Source of the DNA: Harmothoe impar
Lineage: Eukaryota; Annelida; Polychaeta; Phyllodocida; Polynoidae
Length of the DNA: 64,000 nucleotides
Reading direction: 5' to 3'
NCBI GenBank assembly: GCA_947462335.1
Contig: OX381721.1
Location: 34,088,303 to 34,152,302, forward strand
Shown here: positions 1 through 11,514 of the stretch, piece by piece
How positions within the stretch are numbered: position 1 is the stretch's first letter
Layout: each line of letters starts with the position of its first letter
Program-made: the position numbers and the translations under genes
Notes under the pieces: generated by a model
What the model saw: the letters and a program-made list of their open reading frames with translations, nothing else
Databases searched by the model: none
What the model was told of the DNA's origin: nothing

Positions 1-138
1 AATGTAGAATATTTTTTTCTCATGAGGGCCTATATGTAATGCACCAAAACTAGAATACCCTCCAACAGGCAAATGAAAACCATGACATAGCATGTCTTTC
101 TTTTTTGGTGCTCCACAAGCACCAGGCTAACATCCCTT

Positions 139-569
139 AGGCCAAAAAAAAAGGTGTGTTTCAGGTTACCCGACCCTACCTAGCAAAACAGGGCCGACCC
201 TAAAAAATGTTATCCAATTTTGAAAAAAAAAGTAATAATAGGACCATTTCAGAGTCAATTTGATAGTCCGTGAGTCGACACAGTTGGTTGCAAGTCAGCG
301 CTGAAGTTTACGAGTTAATTTTTTGGTACTTTTCAGGCCATTGGATCAATCTGCTTTTAGAAAACATTTTTTGGGCTATTTCAGAGTCAAATTAACAGTC
401 CACGAGTCGACATGATTTTCTGCGAGTCAGCGCTGGAGTCTGCCAATTAATTTTTGGATACATTTCAGGCCAAAGATAAAAAAAAAATTAGAAAAAAAAC
501 ACAATCCGACCTACCCTACCTAGATTTTCAGAATATGTAACCTGAAACACACCTCTTTTTTTTGGCTTA
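139..569. mobile_element. TIR element of the GGTGTGTTTCAGGTTAC family, long form
   Basis: The left end (GGCC, A-tract, GGTGTGTTTCAGGTTAC) is mirrored at the right end (GTAACCTGAAACACACC, T-tract, GGCTTA). The interior is non-coding and about 430 bp in total. Related copies lie at 21987, 42806, 48183, 58287 and 59548. Confidence 0.7.
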
Positions 570-1151
570 GCATCATTAAGAAAAAGTGTTGGTCGATCTG
601 CAATTAGTTAGACTGTATTAAGTACCCTTTACCAATCAGTACTCAGCTATAGTTTATCCACACCTGTTATGTGTAACATCCACCTCTTTAACAATGCTGA
701 ATACTGTCACTCACATGTATGTCTCGTCATGTACATACTCATTGTCACCAATTGTATACAAAGTCAAATCAAACCAAATACCCTAAAAGGCTCCATTATT
801 TATACACCATCATTACTAGTTAGCACAGGAAGGATTGCACATCCGTAAAACCTACCAGGTCTACATACTTTTGGCCAAGACTGCTTATGTCATTAAGATT
901 TTTTGAATTTTAATTATCTATCAAACTGTTTTTGGATTTTTTAAAGTTAATATACAGCTAGGGGCAGTATCCTTAGAATCTTTGTTTCTTAGTTATATAA
1001 GATCTTGAATGACGTAATCTTGGTTCTAACCATTTTTTAAAGTTGTTTTCTTTTCATGATCATGAGGGACTTTTACAGTGCATATATACGTAATGTGAGC
1101 TGGTTTGTAGGCACAGGGTGATTGAGGCTTTAATTTGTATCAGTTTATGTC
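570..1151. other. Intergenic sequence downstream of the ankyrin-SOCS gene
   Basis: AT-rich, with no recognisable exon or repeat structure. It presumably includes the 3' UTR of the minus-strand gene near 1151. Confidence 0.5.
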
Positions 1152-3941
1152 TTATACCTCATGACACAGGATGTAGCGTTTGAGTCTAGATGGTATAGGG
1201 AGGGTCTTGACCACTGAAGGTTGAAGAGACACCAGGTTCTCCCGCACACAACAGCGACAGTACCACTGCAATGATTGAGGCTGACTAAGAAACTCAAGTA
1301 TTTGCTGATTCTGGGTTAACATGTCAAGTCTTGTACATCTGATGTGAGTGTAATGTGGATAGATATTCAGGGACTTATCACTGAATTCCTGTAAGTCAGT
1401 CATTTGCTGAGTCCAATACTCAGAGAAGTTGCGTTTCTCAGGTTTGCACTGCAATCTCTGAAGTTCTTCATTTTCATCTTTTTCTAAGTGGTCCCACATG
1501 TCTTTTATGTGTTTAGTAATGTTTGATGTCTCATCCCTTTCCTGTTGCAGCCAAGCTGAGAGTGTCAATACTGTGTTATGGAATAGTTTGTATGACCTTT
1601 GTGAACCCTTTGCACCAGCCTGCAGCAGAATCATAGGTGTTTCAGTAAATTTTTGCTTGCTGCTATAGTAAGGCTGGAGATATTCCCTGAGCCAGGAATA
1701 CCTAATGTTTGATACATCTGCACCATGCCTGATCAACCACCTCACAGTGTTACTGTCTGTAGGTGCATCACGTTGACGACCCTTTAGAACTGTTTTATGA
1801 TCGCCATCATCCATATTGATGTTGCCTCCATGCAGGAAGTACTGGTCAAGCAGCTCTTGGGGAAAGGTGTGCCCAAAGATATATTCATAAAGTTTTTCTA
1901 ATAAGGGCTTATCCTCAACTACCATACACTCTATCCCCCCTTTCAGTTTTACCAGAAGCTCCATGAGGTCAGGTTCACAGTAATATCTGAATGCCACTGC
2001 CAATAGGCTTTCCAATACACCAGGCACTTTATGATCAGCGCCAGCATTGAGAAGCATCTTCACCATACCTGTCCGTCCTCCTCTCACTGCTTCTTGCAGA
2101 GCAGACCATCTCTCCCATTTGGCTTCTTTGGGTTTTTCTACATATTTTCTGCATGTTACATTTGCATTTGCTCTGTGGTCCAATAGAATCTTAACAACAG
2201 TTGAATCAGAAGTTTCAATTGCCTTCAAGAGGGGAATATTATTCATATGACTATTGTGCTCATTAGGATCTGCCCCATGATTGAGGAGTAGCTTGACCAT
2301 GTCTTGAGTATCCTCATCAGTACTTATAGCAAGTTCCTCATCAGTACTTATAGCAAGTGCCAGTATGTTTTGCAAGGCATTAGCCATCTGAACACTAGCT
2401 CCAGCATCAAGGAGAATCTTTAGCACATCAATCCATCTGCGTTGTACTGCTGCATGTAGTGCATTCTTGTGTGTACAATCAGAGTTTCCATCTCTTTCTT
2501 CGGTAACCTTGTATTTTACATTTGGGTTTGCTCCATGATCCAAAAGAAGCTTGATTATAGTAGTGTCATTTTTACTGAGATGTTCAATTGCATTTAACAA
2601 TGGAATATTTTCAAAATGATCATCATGGTCATCGGGATATGCACCACATTTTAAAAGCAGTTTGATTAGGTCGGGAGGGCAATCATTGTTCTGTACAGCC
2701 AGAGCAAGTGTATTTTCAAGTTGTGCGCCCGCATCAAGAAGCAACTTTACCCCCTCAGTCCACCCACGTTCTACTGCCGCTTGTAAGGCAGTCCTGTGTA
2801 CCCATTCAGGTTTACAGTGACCACCGGTACTCATATGTTCCCTGTACCTTACATTTGGGTCTGCTCCAAACTGCAGCAACAGCTGGACAACTTTATACCT
2901 GTCATTGTCATCAGCCCTGGACGATCTTATTATACCTAGCAATGGAATACTATGTAGTTCACCATCATGGTCATTTGGGTTTGCACCACATATTAGCAGC
3001 AACTCAATGAGGTCATTTGTGAAATGAAAATTACATAGTGCAGATATTAATGGGTTTTTAAGTCCATTAGATGCTGTGCACTTAGCCCCAGCAGCAAGTA
3101 GCATCCTCACCACCTCAGTGTCTCCCCACTCTGCTGCTTCAATTAGGGCAGACGTATCAGGTTTGGCAGCAGCATCAAGCAGCATCTTCACTACCTCAAT
3201 GCAGCCACATCCTGCTGCTTCATATAGGGCAGTCTTCTGTACCCATTCCTTTCTGTCACCATCTACATCCGAATAATTATGTACAGAGTGCGCTACATTT
3301 GGGTACGCTCCATACTGCAACAGGAGCTTTACTATAATCTTCTGTTTCTCCCTATTTGTTTGCCTATCATGAAAATGTCCAACTGCTTTTAACAAAGGAA
3401 TATTTTCATATTGATCATCATGGTCATTTGGATCGACACCGTGCTTTAGCAGTAGCTCAATGAGCTCTGGAGGACAAACGTTACTTAATAATGCCAATGC
3501 TAGTGGAGTTTGTGTATTGGATATTGTGAATTTAGCACCAGCATCAAGAAGCATTTCCACCACTTCAGTCAACCCTAGATATGCGGCTTCATGTAGAGCA
3601 GTCCTTTGTTCTGCATATCCTATACTCACCCTATGTGCTACATTTGGGTTTACACCATGTTCCAACAGAAGCTTGACAGTCTCTATGAAATTGGCTATCT
3701 CTTTAAAATTAATAATTACATAGCTCAGTAATGACATTGGCTTCCATGGTAAATTCAATGGCTCATTTACGTCCCAACCACTTTGCAGGATCTTTTTTAG
3801 GTGGTCTAGTTTGTCATATTTCATGATTTTACGGATATAGTCAGACTTCTCCTGATGGCAATGCATCCAAACAGACAAATCAACACTCTCATAAAAAATG
3901 TCCGACCCAGTAATCTGCCCAGATCTATTGCAGTCTGCCAT
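1152..3941 (-). CDS. Ankyrin-repeat protein with C-terminal SOCS box (ASB-like substrate receptor)
   Basis: A 929-residue intronless reading frame. Residues about 40-640 are ankyrin repeats, seen as recurring TALHEAA, VVKMLLDAGA and LIELLLKHGVDPNDHD blocks. They fall into a longer module repeated about four times (near 115-215, 237-365, 384-475, 493-600), pairing a TAL-EAA...LLLDAGA repeat with a LLL-GA-PNDHD...NIPLLKAI repeat. Residues 640-880 are more divergent with a few weak repeats (near 735-745, 768-778). The last 43 residues look like a SOCS box: a BC-box-like part (SLQWYCRCCVRENL) followed by LPIPSRLKRYIL. In this family the SOCS box binds Elongin B/C and Cullin-5 and the ankyrin stack captures the substrate for ubiquitination; that role is inferred. 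The start is the first in-frame Met, with no signal peptide or membrane helix. A 24 bp tandem duplication adds eight residues near 535-543. An ATTAAA lies about 20 bp past the stop. Confidence 0.85.
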   Translation of the reverse strand: MADCNRSGQITGSDIFYESVDLSVWMHCHQEKSDYIRKIMKYDKLDHLKKILQSGWDVNEPLNLPWKPMSLLSYVIINFKEIANFIETVKLLLEHGVNPNVAHRVSIGYAEQRTALHEAAYLGLTEVVEMLLDAGAKFTISNTQTPLALALLSNVCPPELIELLLKHGVDPNDHDDQYENIPLLKAVGHFHDRQTNREKQKIIVKLLLQYGAYPNVAHSVHNYSDVDGDRKEWVQKTALYEAAGCGCIEVVKMLLDAAAKPDTSALIEAAEWGDTEVVRMLLAAGAKCTASNGLKNPLISALCNFHFTNDLIELLLICGANPNDHDGELHSIPLLGIIRSSRADDNDRYKVVQLLLQFGADPNVRYREHMSTGGHCKPEWVHRTALQAAVERGWTEGVKLLLDAGAQLENTLALAVQNNDCPPDLIKLLLKCGAYPDDHDDHFENIPLLNAIEHLSKNDTTIIKLLLDHGANPNVKYKVTEERDGNSDCTHKNALHAAVQRRWIDVLKILLDAGASVQMANALQNILALAISTDEELAISTDEDTQDMVKLLLNHGADPNEHNSHMNNIPLLKAIETSDSTVVKILLDHRANANVTCRKYVEKPKEAKWERWSALQEAVRGGRTGMVKMLLNAGADHKVPGVLESLLAVAFRYYCEPDLMELLVKLKGGIECMVVEDKPLLEKLYEYIFGHTFPQELLDQYFLHGGNINMDDGDHKTVLKGRQRDAPTDSNTVRWLIRHGADVSNIRYSWLREYLQPYYSSKQKFTETPMILLQAGAKGSQRSYKLFHNTVLTLSAWLQQERDETSNITKHIKDMWDHLEKDENEELQRLQCKPEKRNFSEYWTQQMTDLQEFSDKSLNIYPHYTHIRCTRLDMLTQNQQILEFLSQPQSLQWYCRCCVRENLVSLQPSVVKTLPIPSRLKRYILCHEV
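2311..2358. repeat. 24 bp in-frame tandem duplication inside the ankyrin gene
   Basis: Two adjacent identical 24 bp units (2311-2334 and 2335-2358). They encode the repeated residues AISTDEEL/AISTDED, in a loop between ankyrin repeats. Frame is preserved. Confidence 0.9.
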
Positions 3942-6900
3942 TTTGTTCTGTTGGTGTAACTGTGGTAGGTTGTGTCAGTCAGTCTGTACCATAAAATTGT
4001 TCAGTGTTAGCTGTGTATTGATGCCAGTAAGTCATAATTCTGCGCACTGATGAAATGATTATATAAATTCCCGTCTACGCGAGCAAACATTATTTGATTG
4101 TATCAGAAGACATCTGTATGTAGGGGTTGTTTTATCTGTGCACGGTGGACGCTTCATCTGCTATGTTAGGTTCTGCTGCACTCAGTGCTGATTGTTGATC
4201 TGTGAACATAGAATATATAAGTATTGTATTTATTTATATCATACTGCACAGATTGAGAAGGAATTGTGAGTTATAAAGACCAGCTACCTTTGAATTGTAT
4301 CGTACATAGGTAAAAGATGAATCACCAATTCGAAATTAGCAGTAGATTTGTCTACTATTTACTTATTCCCTTAGTGTACTGCGTGTAAAATCCTCCAATC
4401 TGAAAAAGCCTTAATGCATCATGACCTGGATCAACATGATGCATGAATGCAGCATAACTGGCCATTCATGCATCATGTTGACCTTTGAGGTTGAGACACT
4501 CCCGAAGGGTCGGCATGATACACTAATGCAGCACTAGCATGTAGGCAGTTAAGTAAAACTAGGGGTGAGGAAGGCAGATATGGGACATGGGGCCTATCTA
4601 GTGTTTTAGGGGTGATAGACAATGGAATATTCAAAAGCACTTCAAAGCAACTCACGTAATCTAACAAAATGTTATCCAAGGTACTTATAGAACTATGGAA
4701 ATATACAGAATTTACATATATTTATGTCAAAATAAGGCATTTATGAATGTTTCAGCCCAGATTGTGCTCGATTTTGCATTCTCTGTGATGTCCCTCGATT
4801 TGCAGTTAATTTATCTAGTGGAAAAAATTATGCTTGGTATAGGTATAAATAGATGTAGTTAAGACACACTATTTAGACCCTCATGTGTAACCATTTGAAT
4901 CGTGTGCAATTTGCACAACTTAGAATTAATTTGTAAAATAAACTTGTCATGTCACCTTCAGACCAGAGGGGAGTCCTCTATTATAGGGGATTTACATTGT
5001 AATCTGATAATACAGAAGTCTAAAGGTTTGATTTATGTATTTAATGTACACTTATTTAGGTTCAAATTCTTACTTCAAAAAGTTAAAGACATGTAATTTT
5101 TATCAGAATTTAACTCTTTTTTTTACAGATAGTTAATCCCCAATGTGTTCTCTCTAAATCTAAAATCCAATAGCTTTAAAAGAAACAGAAAGTTTTCTTT
5201 ATTGTCCATATCACCAAATCTAGCAATCTATTTATTGGGACTTCTTGTAATGTTTTTCAAGATACATATATCCTGATATACACCATTCACCTATCTCGAG
5301 CCACATGGAAGTGAATTTACTCATGGTTGGCATTAGAAGAGCTTTACAGTGGCACCTCTCTACTCTGTATACTTACAATATCAATATTAAAGAATCTGAT
5401 AGAAAATAACAGGTCTCGAATTTGCGATCCTGACCTCTAGTGATGTCAATTTATAACAAGGGGGAATCATAGCAACAGTTTCAACTGTCAATACCAATAC
5501 ATTTTTTGGGGGGGCCAGAACTATCAGCACATTGCCCATCCAAAACCAATATAGTTTACATCAAAATAATGTTTTCAACATTGTGTATAAATCCTTTGGC
5601 AACAATAAAGAGCCTTCCCCTTACCAAAAATATTCAATTAATGTATACAATTGTCAGTATCCTGGGAAAGGGCTATTTTCCCTCTTCCAAATAGGTGTTA
5701 CAGAAAGAATTCACACTGTTGATTTACATCAATTAACATAAATTGTATGTATATATTGGCACCACCTCCTGACATGATGCTGATATTTAGTTTGAAAAAC
5801 GTAAAAAGCTTGAATTTGAAGACATTAGCATAAATTTTGAGACATTAATGTAAGTCATTAAATATATGTTAGTATTAATGTATGTTGTCAGATAATGTAA
5901 AGCATTATCGTAAATTCACTGTGCTTACGCTTTTTCTTATGTTGTTTTCTCTAACAGCCCCCAGGTCAACCTTACTCACTCACCGCGGCCAGGCAATGCA
6001 TGACACCATTTTCTCTGTGTATTTACTAAGAATGGTGTGTTTGCAGGGCTTGTTTACCTGGTACCCACAATGACCTGGATCTTCAGCATGTCAACAACGG
6101 GTTAGGAAAGGGTTTGCTCTCTGTTGTGAAATCACCCGATAGGGTAACTGGTCTTTATGGTTACTTATATTTCATTAACATTACTAATGTCGATGCTACA
6201 ATGCAGGTTGGCCCCTTAAGATAGATAGGCCAATTGATTTACCTGATTTAACAGCATATTTCTGGGATGTGTTGTAATTATTTGGTCTAAATATTCAATT
6301 TCTTAAAAGAGAAGATCAAACCAGGAAAGTGTTTGTTTGAAATTCAAGATGATAAGATGATAAGTGTCACCAGGGGTTCGAAGATATGTATAAATAAGTC
6401 TCACCTGTGAAGTTTGTCTAGTACAAGCAGTGTTGGATTGTAGGTCTGTCATTGAATGTATGTAGGTTCAGGTCTGATCTGCACCCGTTCGTGGTCTGCC
6501 TTGCTAATATAGTCCTCGCAACCCCTACGTGGATGTCTGTGGTTTCCAGGCCTTTCTACCCCCCCCCCCCAATCCTGTATGATGCAAATCACTGCAAGAA
6601 AATTTAATACATGTACCTTTCACAAGGGGGACCATGTGTGGTTACCTATTACCTACTTTACCACCTTGTCGCTAGAGGGCCCTGCTGAGCCTGTTCTCAG
6701 GTTAAGGACATACCCACTATTCTAGTACGCCCTAAAAGAGCTGTACTTGTACTCTACATCTAGGGCATACCAGTACAATGACTTTCCTGCCAGCATCAGT
6801 GCATCTAGACATTTATGTAATGTTTCACTCAAAGCCACAATGAGTTATGTCATGTTTGGTACCATTGGGAAGAGAGAATTTCAATATATACACTTGACGA

Positions 6901-7151
6901 TTGACAAACTACAACCATTTATATCTATTAAAATAGCATGTATTGAACATGGCACAGGCATAAAGTAACCTTATGATATAGACCCAGTATAATCCATTAT
7001 AATAAAAATAATAACAATGTCCAATATCCTCTTTATTCACAGGGTCAATCTTGAAGCCTTCGGTACATTATAGATAATATATATATACTTTCCCTTTCTA
7101 TATCAGTGGTAAAAGGAAGGGTTGTAAAAACACCCATTTGGTAATTAGAAA
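3942..7151. other. Intergenic region upstream of the ankyrin-SOCS gene
   Basis: Presumably holds the promoter and 5' UTR of the minus-strand gene close to 3942, but no confident TATA or initiator could be chosen. Otherwise AT-rich single-copy-looking DNA with one perfect inverted repeat at 4432-4480. Short open frames here show no family features. Confidence 0.4.
4432..4480. repeat. Perfect 18 bp inverted repeat, 13 nt spacer
   Basis: CAACATGATGCATGAATG (4432-4449) is exactly complementary to 4463-4480. The ATGATGC...AATGCAGCA wording recurs in degenerate form near 12715, 17025, 40335 and 42650, so this is probably a dispersed repeat end. Confidence 0.75.
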
Positions 7152-7335
7152 TACTGTATTCGACGTAATAAGCGCCCACTCCCTTATAAGCGCCCCCCCC
7201 CCTTTTTGGGGCATTTTTAGACTAGAACAAAGGCTCAAATTTCACGATTTTAGAGACAATTAAACTCTTAAGTACTAAAACGCCAAAGAAATAATTTTAT
7301 AAGCGCCCAGGGCGCTTATTATGTCGAATACGGTA
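7152..7335. mobile_element. 184 bp TIR element, GTATTCGACGTAATAAGCGCC family
   Basis: TACTGTATTCGACGTAATAA at the left is mirrored by TTATTATGTCGAATACGGTA at the right. A second, 183 bp copy lies at 61859-62041. Non-coding, MITE-like. Confidence 0.75.
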
Positions 7336-8216
7336 CACATATTCACACTGTTCTCAGAGTTGCTGTGTAACAATCCTAGAGTATCCTTTGCTCATGGATT
7401 GTATTTGGAAAGCAGGGAAAGCTTGGCATAAACTGTTGTCAGTGAATCACCGTAATTTTACAGGATAATCTTTACAGTGCGGCTTTTATTTGATACGAAA
7501 TATGTCCATACCTGTCCAATGTTTTTTCATTAACATTTGCCAAAAAAAAGGGAGAAAAATCTAAAAGACGATTTGGGTGATGCTCACGGCGATGAGAAAC
7601 AAGTATTTCATTTGGAGTAGCCTTAAGACGATACGTTCCGTATGTGTAACCTATTCCCGCCCTAGGTAATATGTTATTAAATTGGTTGGGACAGACCTTA
7701 CCTGGTTCACCTATTACCTACCAGGGGGTGTGTCTCTCCCTACTTTCTAGGAAGCGTCCTTCTCCACAGATGCTATCCAGGTACCAAAGGGACCACTACC
7801 GTATCATTGCTATTGTAATTTTTATATATATCCTGCATATGTCTTACAAATTACTCTACATATAAGTACATCGTACTATTGAATAGTAGATCTCATTGTT
7901 CAGGAAAACATGTATATATAATCTCATTCTGTAGTGTTTGTTAGTTTCTTTAATATCTGTCGCCATGTTCAAAATGGTTGCATACCCAATTTGGTACCAT
8001 GTCCAATCAGTAAAGTCATCTAAGCGTCAAAACTTTAGGACTAATCATTAGGAATAAGTTAATGAGGGCATTAAGGAATGCTTCATAACACATTGTAATG
8101 CCGGTCCATGAGTAAAAGTCACTCTAGGATGGCTACAGAGCAAAGCTTACAGCTGTTTATATGTACATATATTTCTTGTTACCACGAAAATGGTGTTCAT
8201 AGCATCCATTAAAATC
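7336..8216. other. Non-coding spacer
   Basis: No exon, RNA gene or repeat pattern recognised. Confidence 0.4.
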
Positions 8217-8423
8217 TGGCTGTGTGTCGGGTGCCATCTCTGACTGGGTGCCATCTCTGACCGGCCTGAATTAAAATGGTTTATTTAGGGCAGATGATGA
8301 TAAAAGTGGGCAAATAATTACTACCTTAAAGAGAGTTGATATCCACACCTTTCAGCCAAATTCTATCCACATCTGCCTTAAATAAACCGCTTCCATTCAG
8401 GCCGGTCAGAGATGGCACCCAGT
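8217..8423. mobile_element. Left part of a GTGTCTC-family TIR element, interrupted by a LINE
   Basis: Contains the family's tandem phrases (GGTGCCATCTCTGACCGG, then TTTATTTAGGGCAGAT and its inverse). It stops at 8423, where LINE sequence begins. The missing right end lies at 11148-11207. The flanks AGATGGCACCCAGTT and AGATGGTACCAGTT look like a target-site duplication. Confidence 0.6.
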
Positions 8424-8984
8424 TACCATCAACTCGGAGAAGACCAAGATCCTCTGGGTATATTCACCGGGCTCAATCCAAGACCTACAGGGCCTGAACT
8501 TCACACTAAACGGAGCGGATCTGAAGCTGGTCAGTGAGATCAACTACTTAGGGGTGACAGTCGACACTTACCTAGCCCTGTCTAATCAACAGATCCAACT
8601 GATGAGACTTCGCCTGCCCCAGTTAAGACGGATCAGAACAAAGACTGACAAAGAGACTAGTGTACAGGTGTACAAGCACATGATACGCCCAATACCTGAC
8701 TACTGTGCATTCCTCGCTGAGGGTGGCCCTGTTTGGGCATCAAGAAAGCTCCAGACGTTACAAAACGACTGTTTGAGGGCAGGATTGCTCAGGACATGCA
8801 TGTCCTAGACCTACATACCTACCTAGAAGTGACGAGAAGACAACAACTGTTGTCCCAACTCCACCGCTTTTCCAAGGATCCAATACAAGTCATTGTACAT
8901 GTAGTTGGGGAGCCAGTCGGGGAGCCTAGGGAAGAGCTGACATGTCAACCAATACTAGGTATGAACAAAGGACTTAGGTAATTT

Positions 8985-9965
8985 TAGGGTGCTGATTCCA
9001 TTTCTGCCATGTTTGAAATCATATCTAGGTCGGAACAAGGTCAAAAATAAGGTCATAGGTCACATATTGGATTGAACAGTTGATCATTAAAGCGTTCATA
9101 CACTGTGTGACAAATAATAAGGCTATTCATCTAGTGTACATGTGTCAGTACTTGAGTCATCATGGTTAACCTTGATTAGGTTCAAGGTCATTTAGACATG
9201 GACAATACTTGTTTTGCACAGGTAGTACAAATATGTCTATACTTTAACAATAGCTGTCTATGTCTACGCCCAGATATCAGCTACTGCTAAATTATGCATT
9301 CAGGACTCAACTTGTGTCATGTTATATGACCTTGGTCAAATGTGTTAAGAGGGAAATACTGCTAAAGCAGTAAAAGCTTAATAGGTATTATCCTTTAGTA
9401 ATAACAATTTCAGAAATCCAATCTGAGTGATTGGCTACTGGTTACTTTCTCAATTTTAATGTGACCTTGACCTTGACCTATGTATCCAGTAGGAGAGTAT
9501 GATAATAATTATTATAAAAATGTAATTCCCTATCTACAATAGCTTTGGTATTTGTATGGAAATAATTATGTGTAACTAGACCTTTGACCTTAGATTTGAC
9601 CTTGTTCAGACCTAGATACAGCTTGACCTATGTCTCCAGTATGAGAGTATAATAATATTATATAAGTTGAATTCCCTATCTACATTAGCTTTGGTATTTA
9701 GATGGCAATATGTGTAACTAGACATGAGTTGTGACCTTTTGACCTTAACTTTGACCTTGTTCCGACCTAGATACAGCTTGAGCCATGTCTCCAGTATGAG
9801 AGTATGATAATAGTATAAGGTTGAATTCCCTATCTACAATAGCTTTGGTATTTAGATGGAAATATGTGTAGCTAGACATAAATTGTGACCTTTGACCTTA
9901 GATATGACCTTGTTCCGACCTGGATACAGCTAAACACATGGCAGAATCGGATTCAGCATACTCAA
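8985..9965. mobile_element. Fold-back insertion with internal tandem repeat
   Basis: The left arm (GGTGCTGATTCC ... TCTGCCATG ... AGGTCGGAACAAGGTCA) is the inverse of the right arm ending near 9962. Between them are about three tandem units of 150-155 bp. It interrupts the LINE reading frame. Confidence 0.55.
9472..9926. repeat. Three ~150 bp tandem units
   Basis: Units begin near 9472, 9622 and 9777. Each carries a CTTGACCTATGTCTCCAGT start, GAATTCCCTATCTACA, TAGCTTTGGTATTT and a closing TGACCTTGTTC-GACCTAGATA. Visible identity between units is high but there are several indels. Confidence 0.7.
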
Positions 9966-10262
9966 ATTACCATAATCAAACCTTCATATCAAGTATTGGA
10001 CTCCTTGTCAGGTCAAAGTTAAATAATGACATTTTGCCCCCTTGGATCCCCAACTAATGCCCGTGTCCTGAGAGGGCATGCCAGCGTGAAGCTAAAACTA
10101 CCCCGCACGAGGAAAGACATCTTCACCAAGGGCCCCTGTACAGGGGAGTCAGACTCTGGGACGAGCTCCCCCCGGATACTCAAAGTACTGTACTACGAGC
10201 AGACTTTATTAAGGCTATATCGTAGGATAGAACACAATATCAGCTAGATTGTTGTTAGTTAA

Positions 10263-10997
10263 GGACTCTCAGCACCCAAATTGCAATAAAACAGTTTGAG
10301 GGGTATACCAAGGAAATGTGTTAAACCTGTACATATTATACATCAATTGAACCATCTATAATAGCTTTATCAAATTCCTTCAATTATTTCTCATTTTAGT
10401 AGCCATGGAATGTGGATGGAACAAAAACGTTCCATTTTCAGCCTCTTTTTTTTCCAACAGCATTATGGGATGGAAATTGGACAAAATTCTTGAATTTCTC
10501 GATTGAAAAACTAAAATTCATGTTTATACCTGGGGTCCTTTTTTCTCTTTTCCTGATATTCCAATTATTAAGGCCTACACAGCTCCTCAAAGTTGCATAG
10601 TTAGCTAAAAAGTGGGTGATTATAGGGGTAAATAGCCATTTTTACCATTTTATAGTAACTATGCAACTTTGAAGAGCTCTGTAGCCCTTGATAATTGGAA
10701 CATCAAGAAAAGACAAAAAAGGACCCAAGGTATTGACATGAATATCAGTTTAAAATAGTTAAACCTAAGAATTACGTCCATTTTCCATCCAATAGCGATG
10801 TTGAAATGAAAAGAAGATAAAATGGAACGTTTTTGTTCCATTCACATTCCACAGTGACGAAAATTCCAAATAATGGAAGGAATTCGATAAAAATGTTATA
10901 GATGGTTCAAATGATGTATAATATGTAGAGGTGTAACACATATACTTGGAATTAAACCCTAATAACCGTTTTAGTGCAATATGGGTGCTGAGAGTCC
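10263..10997. mobile_element. 735 bp fold-back element flanked by TTAA
   Basis: GGACTCTCAGCACCC (10263-10277) is mirrored exactly at 10983-10997, with TTAA immediately outside both ends. The arms stay similar almost to the centre near 10625, for example TGGAACAAAAACGTTCCATT against its inverse near 10820. TTAA is the piggyBac-type target site, but the termini do not match the usual piggyBac ends, so the superfamily is open. Confidence 0.7.
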
Positions 10998-11147
10998 TTA
11001 ACATTATAGATTATGCTAGTCCTAGACTATGAACTCTTGAGATAAAATTGCTCGATTGACTCTCCTTGGCATTAGTTGAAAAACGCCCCATGTATGTAAA
11101 TTCTTATGCCAAATAAAAAAATCAACTACAACTACGACTACAAAGAT

Positions 11148-11207
11148 GGTACCAGTTCAGAGATGGCACCCGGTCAGAGATGAAAACATTGGCCTAAGTT
11201 CGTGAGA
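11148..11207. mobile_element. Right end of the interrupted GTGTCTC-family element
   Basis: Ends with the family phrase TTCGTGAGACACAG. It completes the element begun at 8217. Confidence 0.55.
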
Positions 11208-11514
11208 CACAGTCATCTTCTTGTTAACCAAACTGCCATCTGGTGTGATAAAACTGAGTATCAATTAAACATAGCTTCATTGTAAAATATATTGTGTTTC
11301 ACTGTAAATGAATAAACTGTGTTTCACCGTACTGGATTACAGATATTCAAAGTAAAATTGATTGACTTTACAATGCATTACCTTAGTCATGTTTACAATG
11401 ATCCAACGTAAAGTTTATATTGATTCTTTTGTATATTCAATGGAATATATTCACAGTGCATATATGTGAATAGGATGCCCATCCCTTAATGTAGCAAGAA
11501 GATACTCATCACTC
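11208..11514. other. Non-coding spacer
   Basis: AT-rich. Includes several CACTGTAAA/TTTACAGTG-like words but no gene. Confidence 0.4.

Larger units (their letters stand above)
8432..10221 (+). pseudogene. LINE reverse transcriptase C-terminal remnant
   Basis: Frameshifted and split coding remnant inside the LINE above. The finger and palm segments, including the YADD catalytic box, are absent because of 5' truncation. The final RG-LWD-LP signature typical of CR1/L2-type ORF2 ends is present, but in a different frame from the first segment. Confidence 0.65.
8424..11147 (+). mobile_element. Broken, 5'-truncated LINE (CR1/L2-like), host to two further insertions
   Basis: The reading frame at 8432-8806 encodes the post-catalytic part of a non-LTR reverse transcriptase (INYLGVTVD, then VYKHMIRPIPDYCAF and LQTLQND). 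A frameshift near 8780 moves it to the frame reading VLDLHTYLEVTRRQQLLSQL up to about 8950. The C-terminal end (LYRGVRLWDELPPDTQ) resumes at about 10070-10221 after a 1 kb insertion. The 3' UTR is split by a TTAA-flanked fold-back, and the 3' tail is a short ACTAC-type repeat near 11120-11136. It is the same family as the copy at 48940-50415. Non-functional. Confidence 0.7.
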
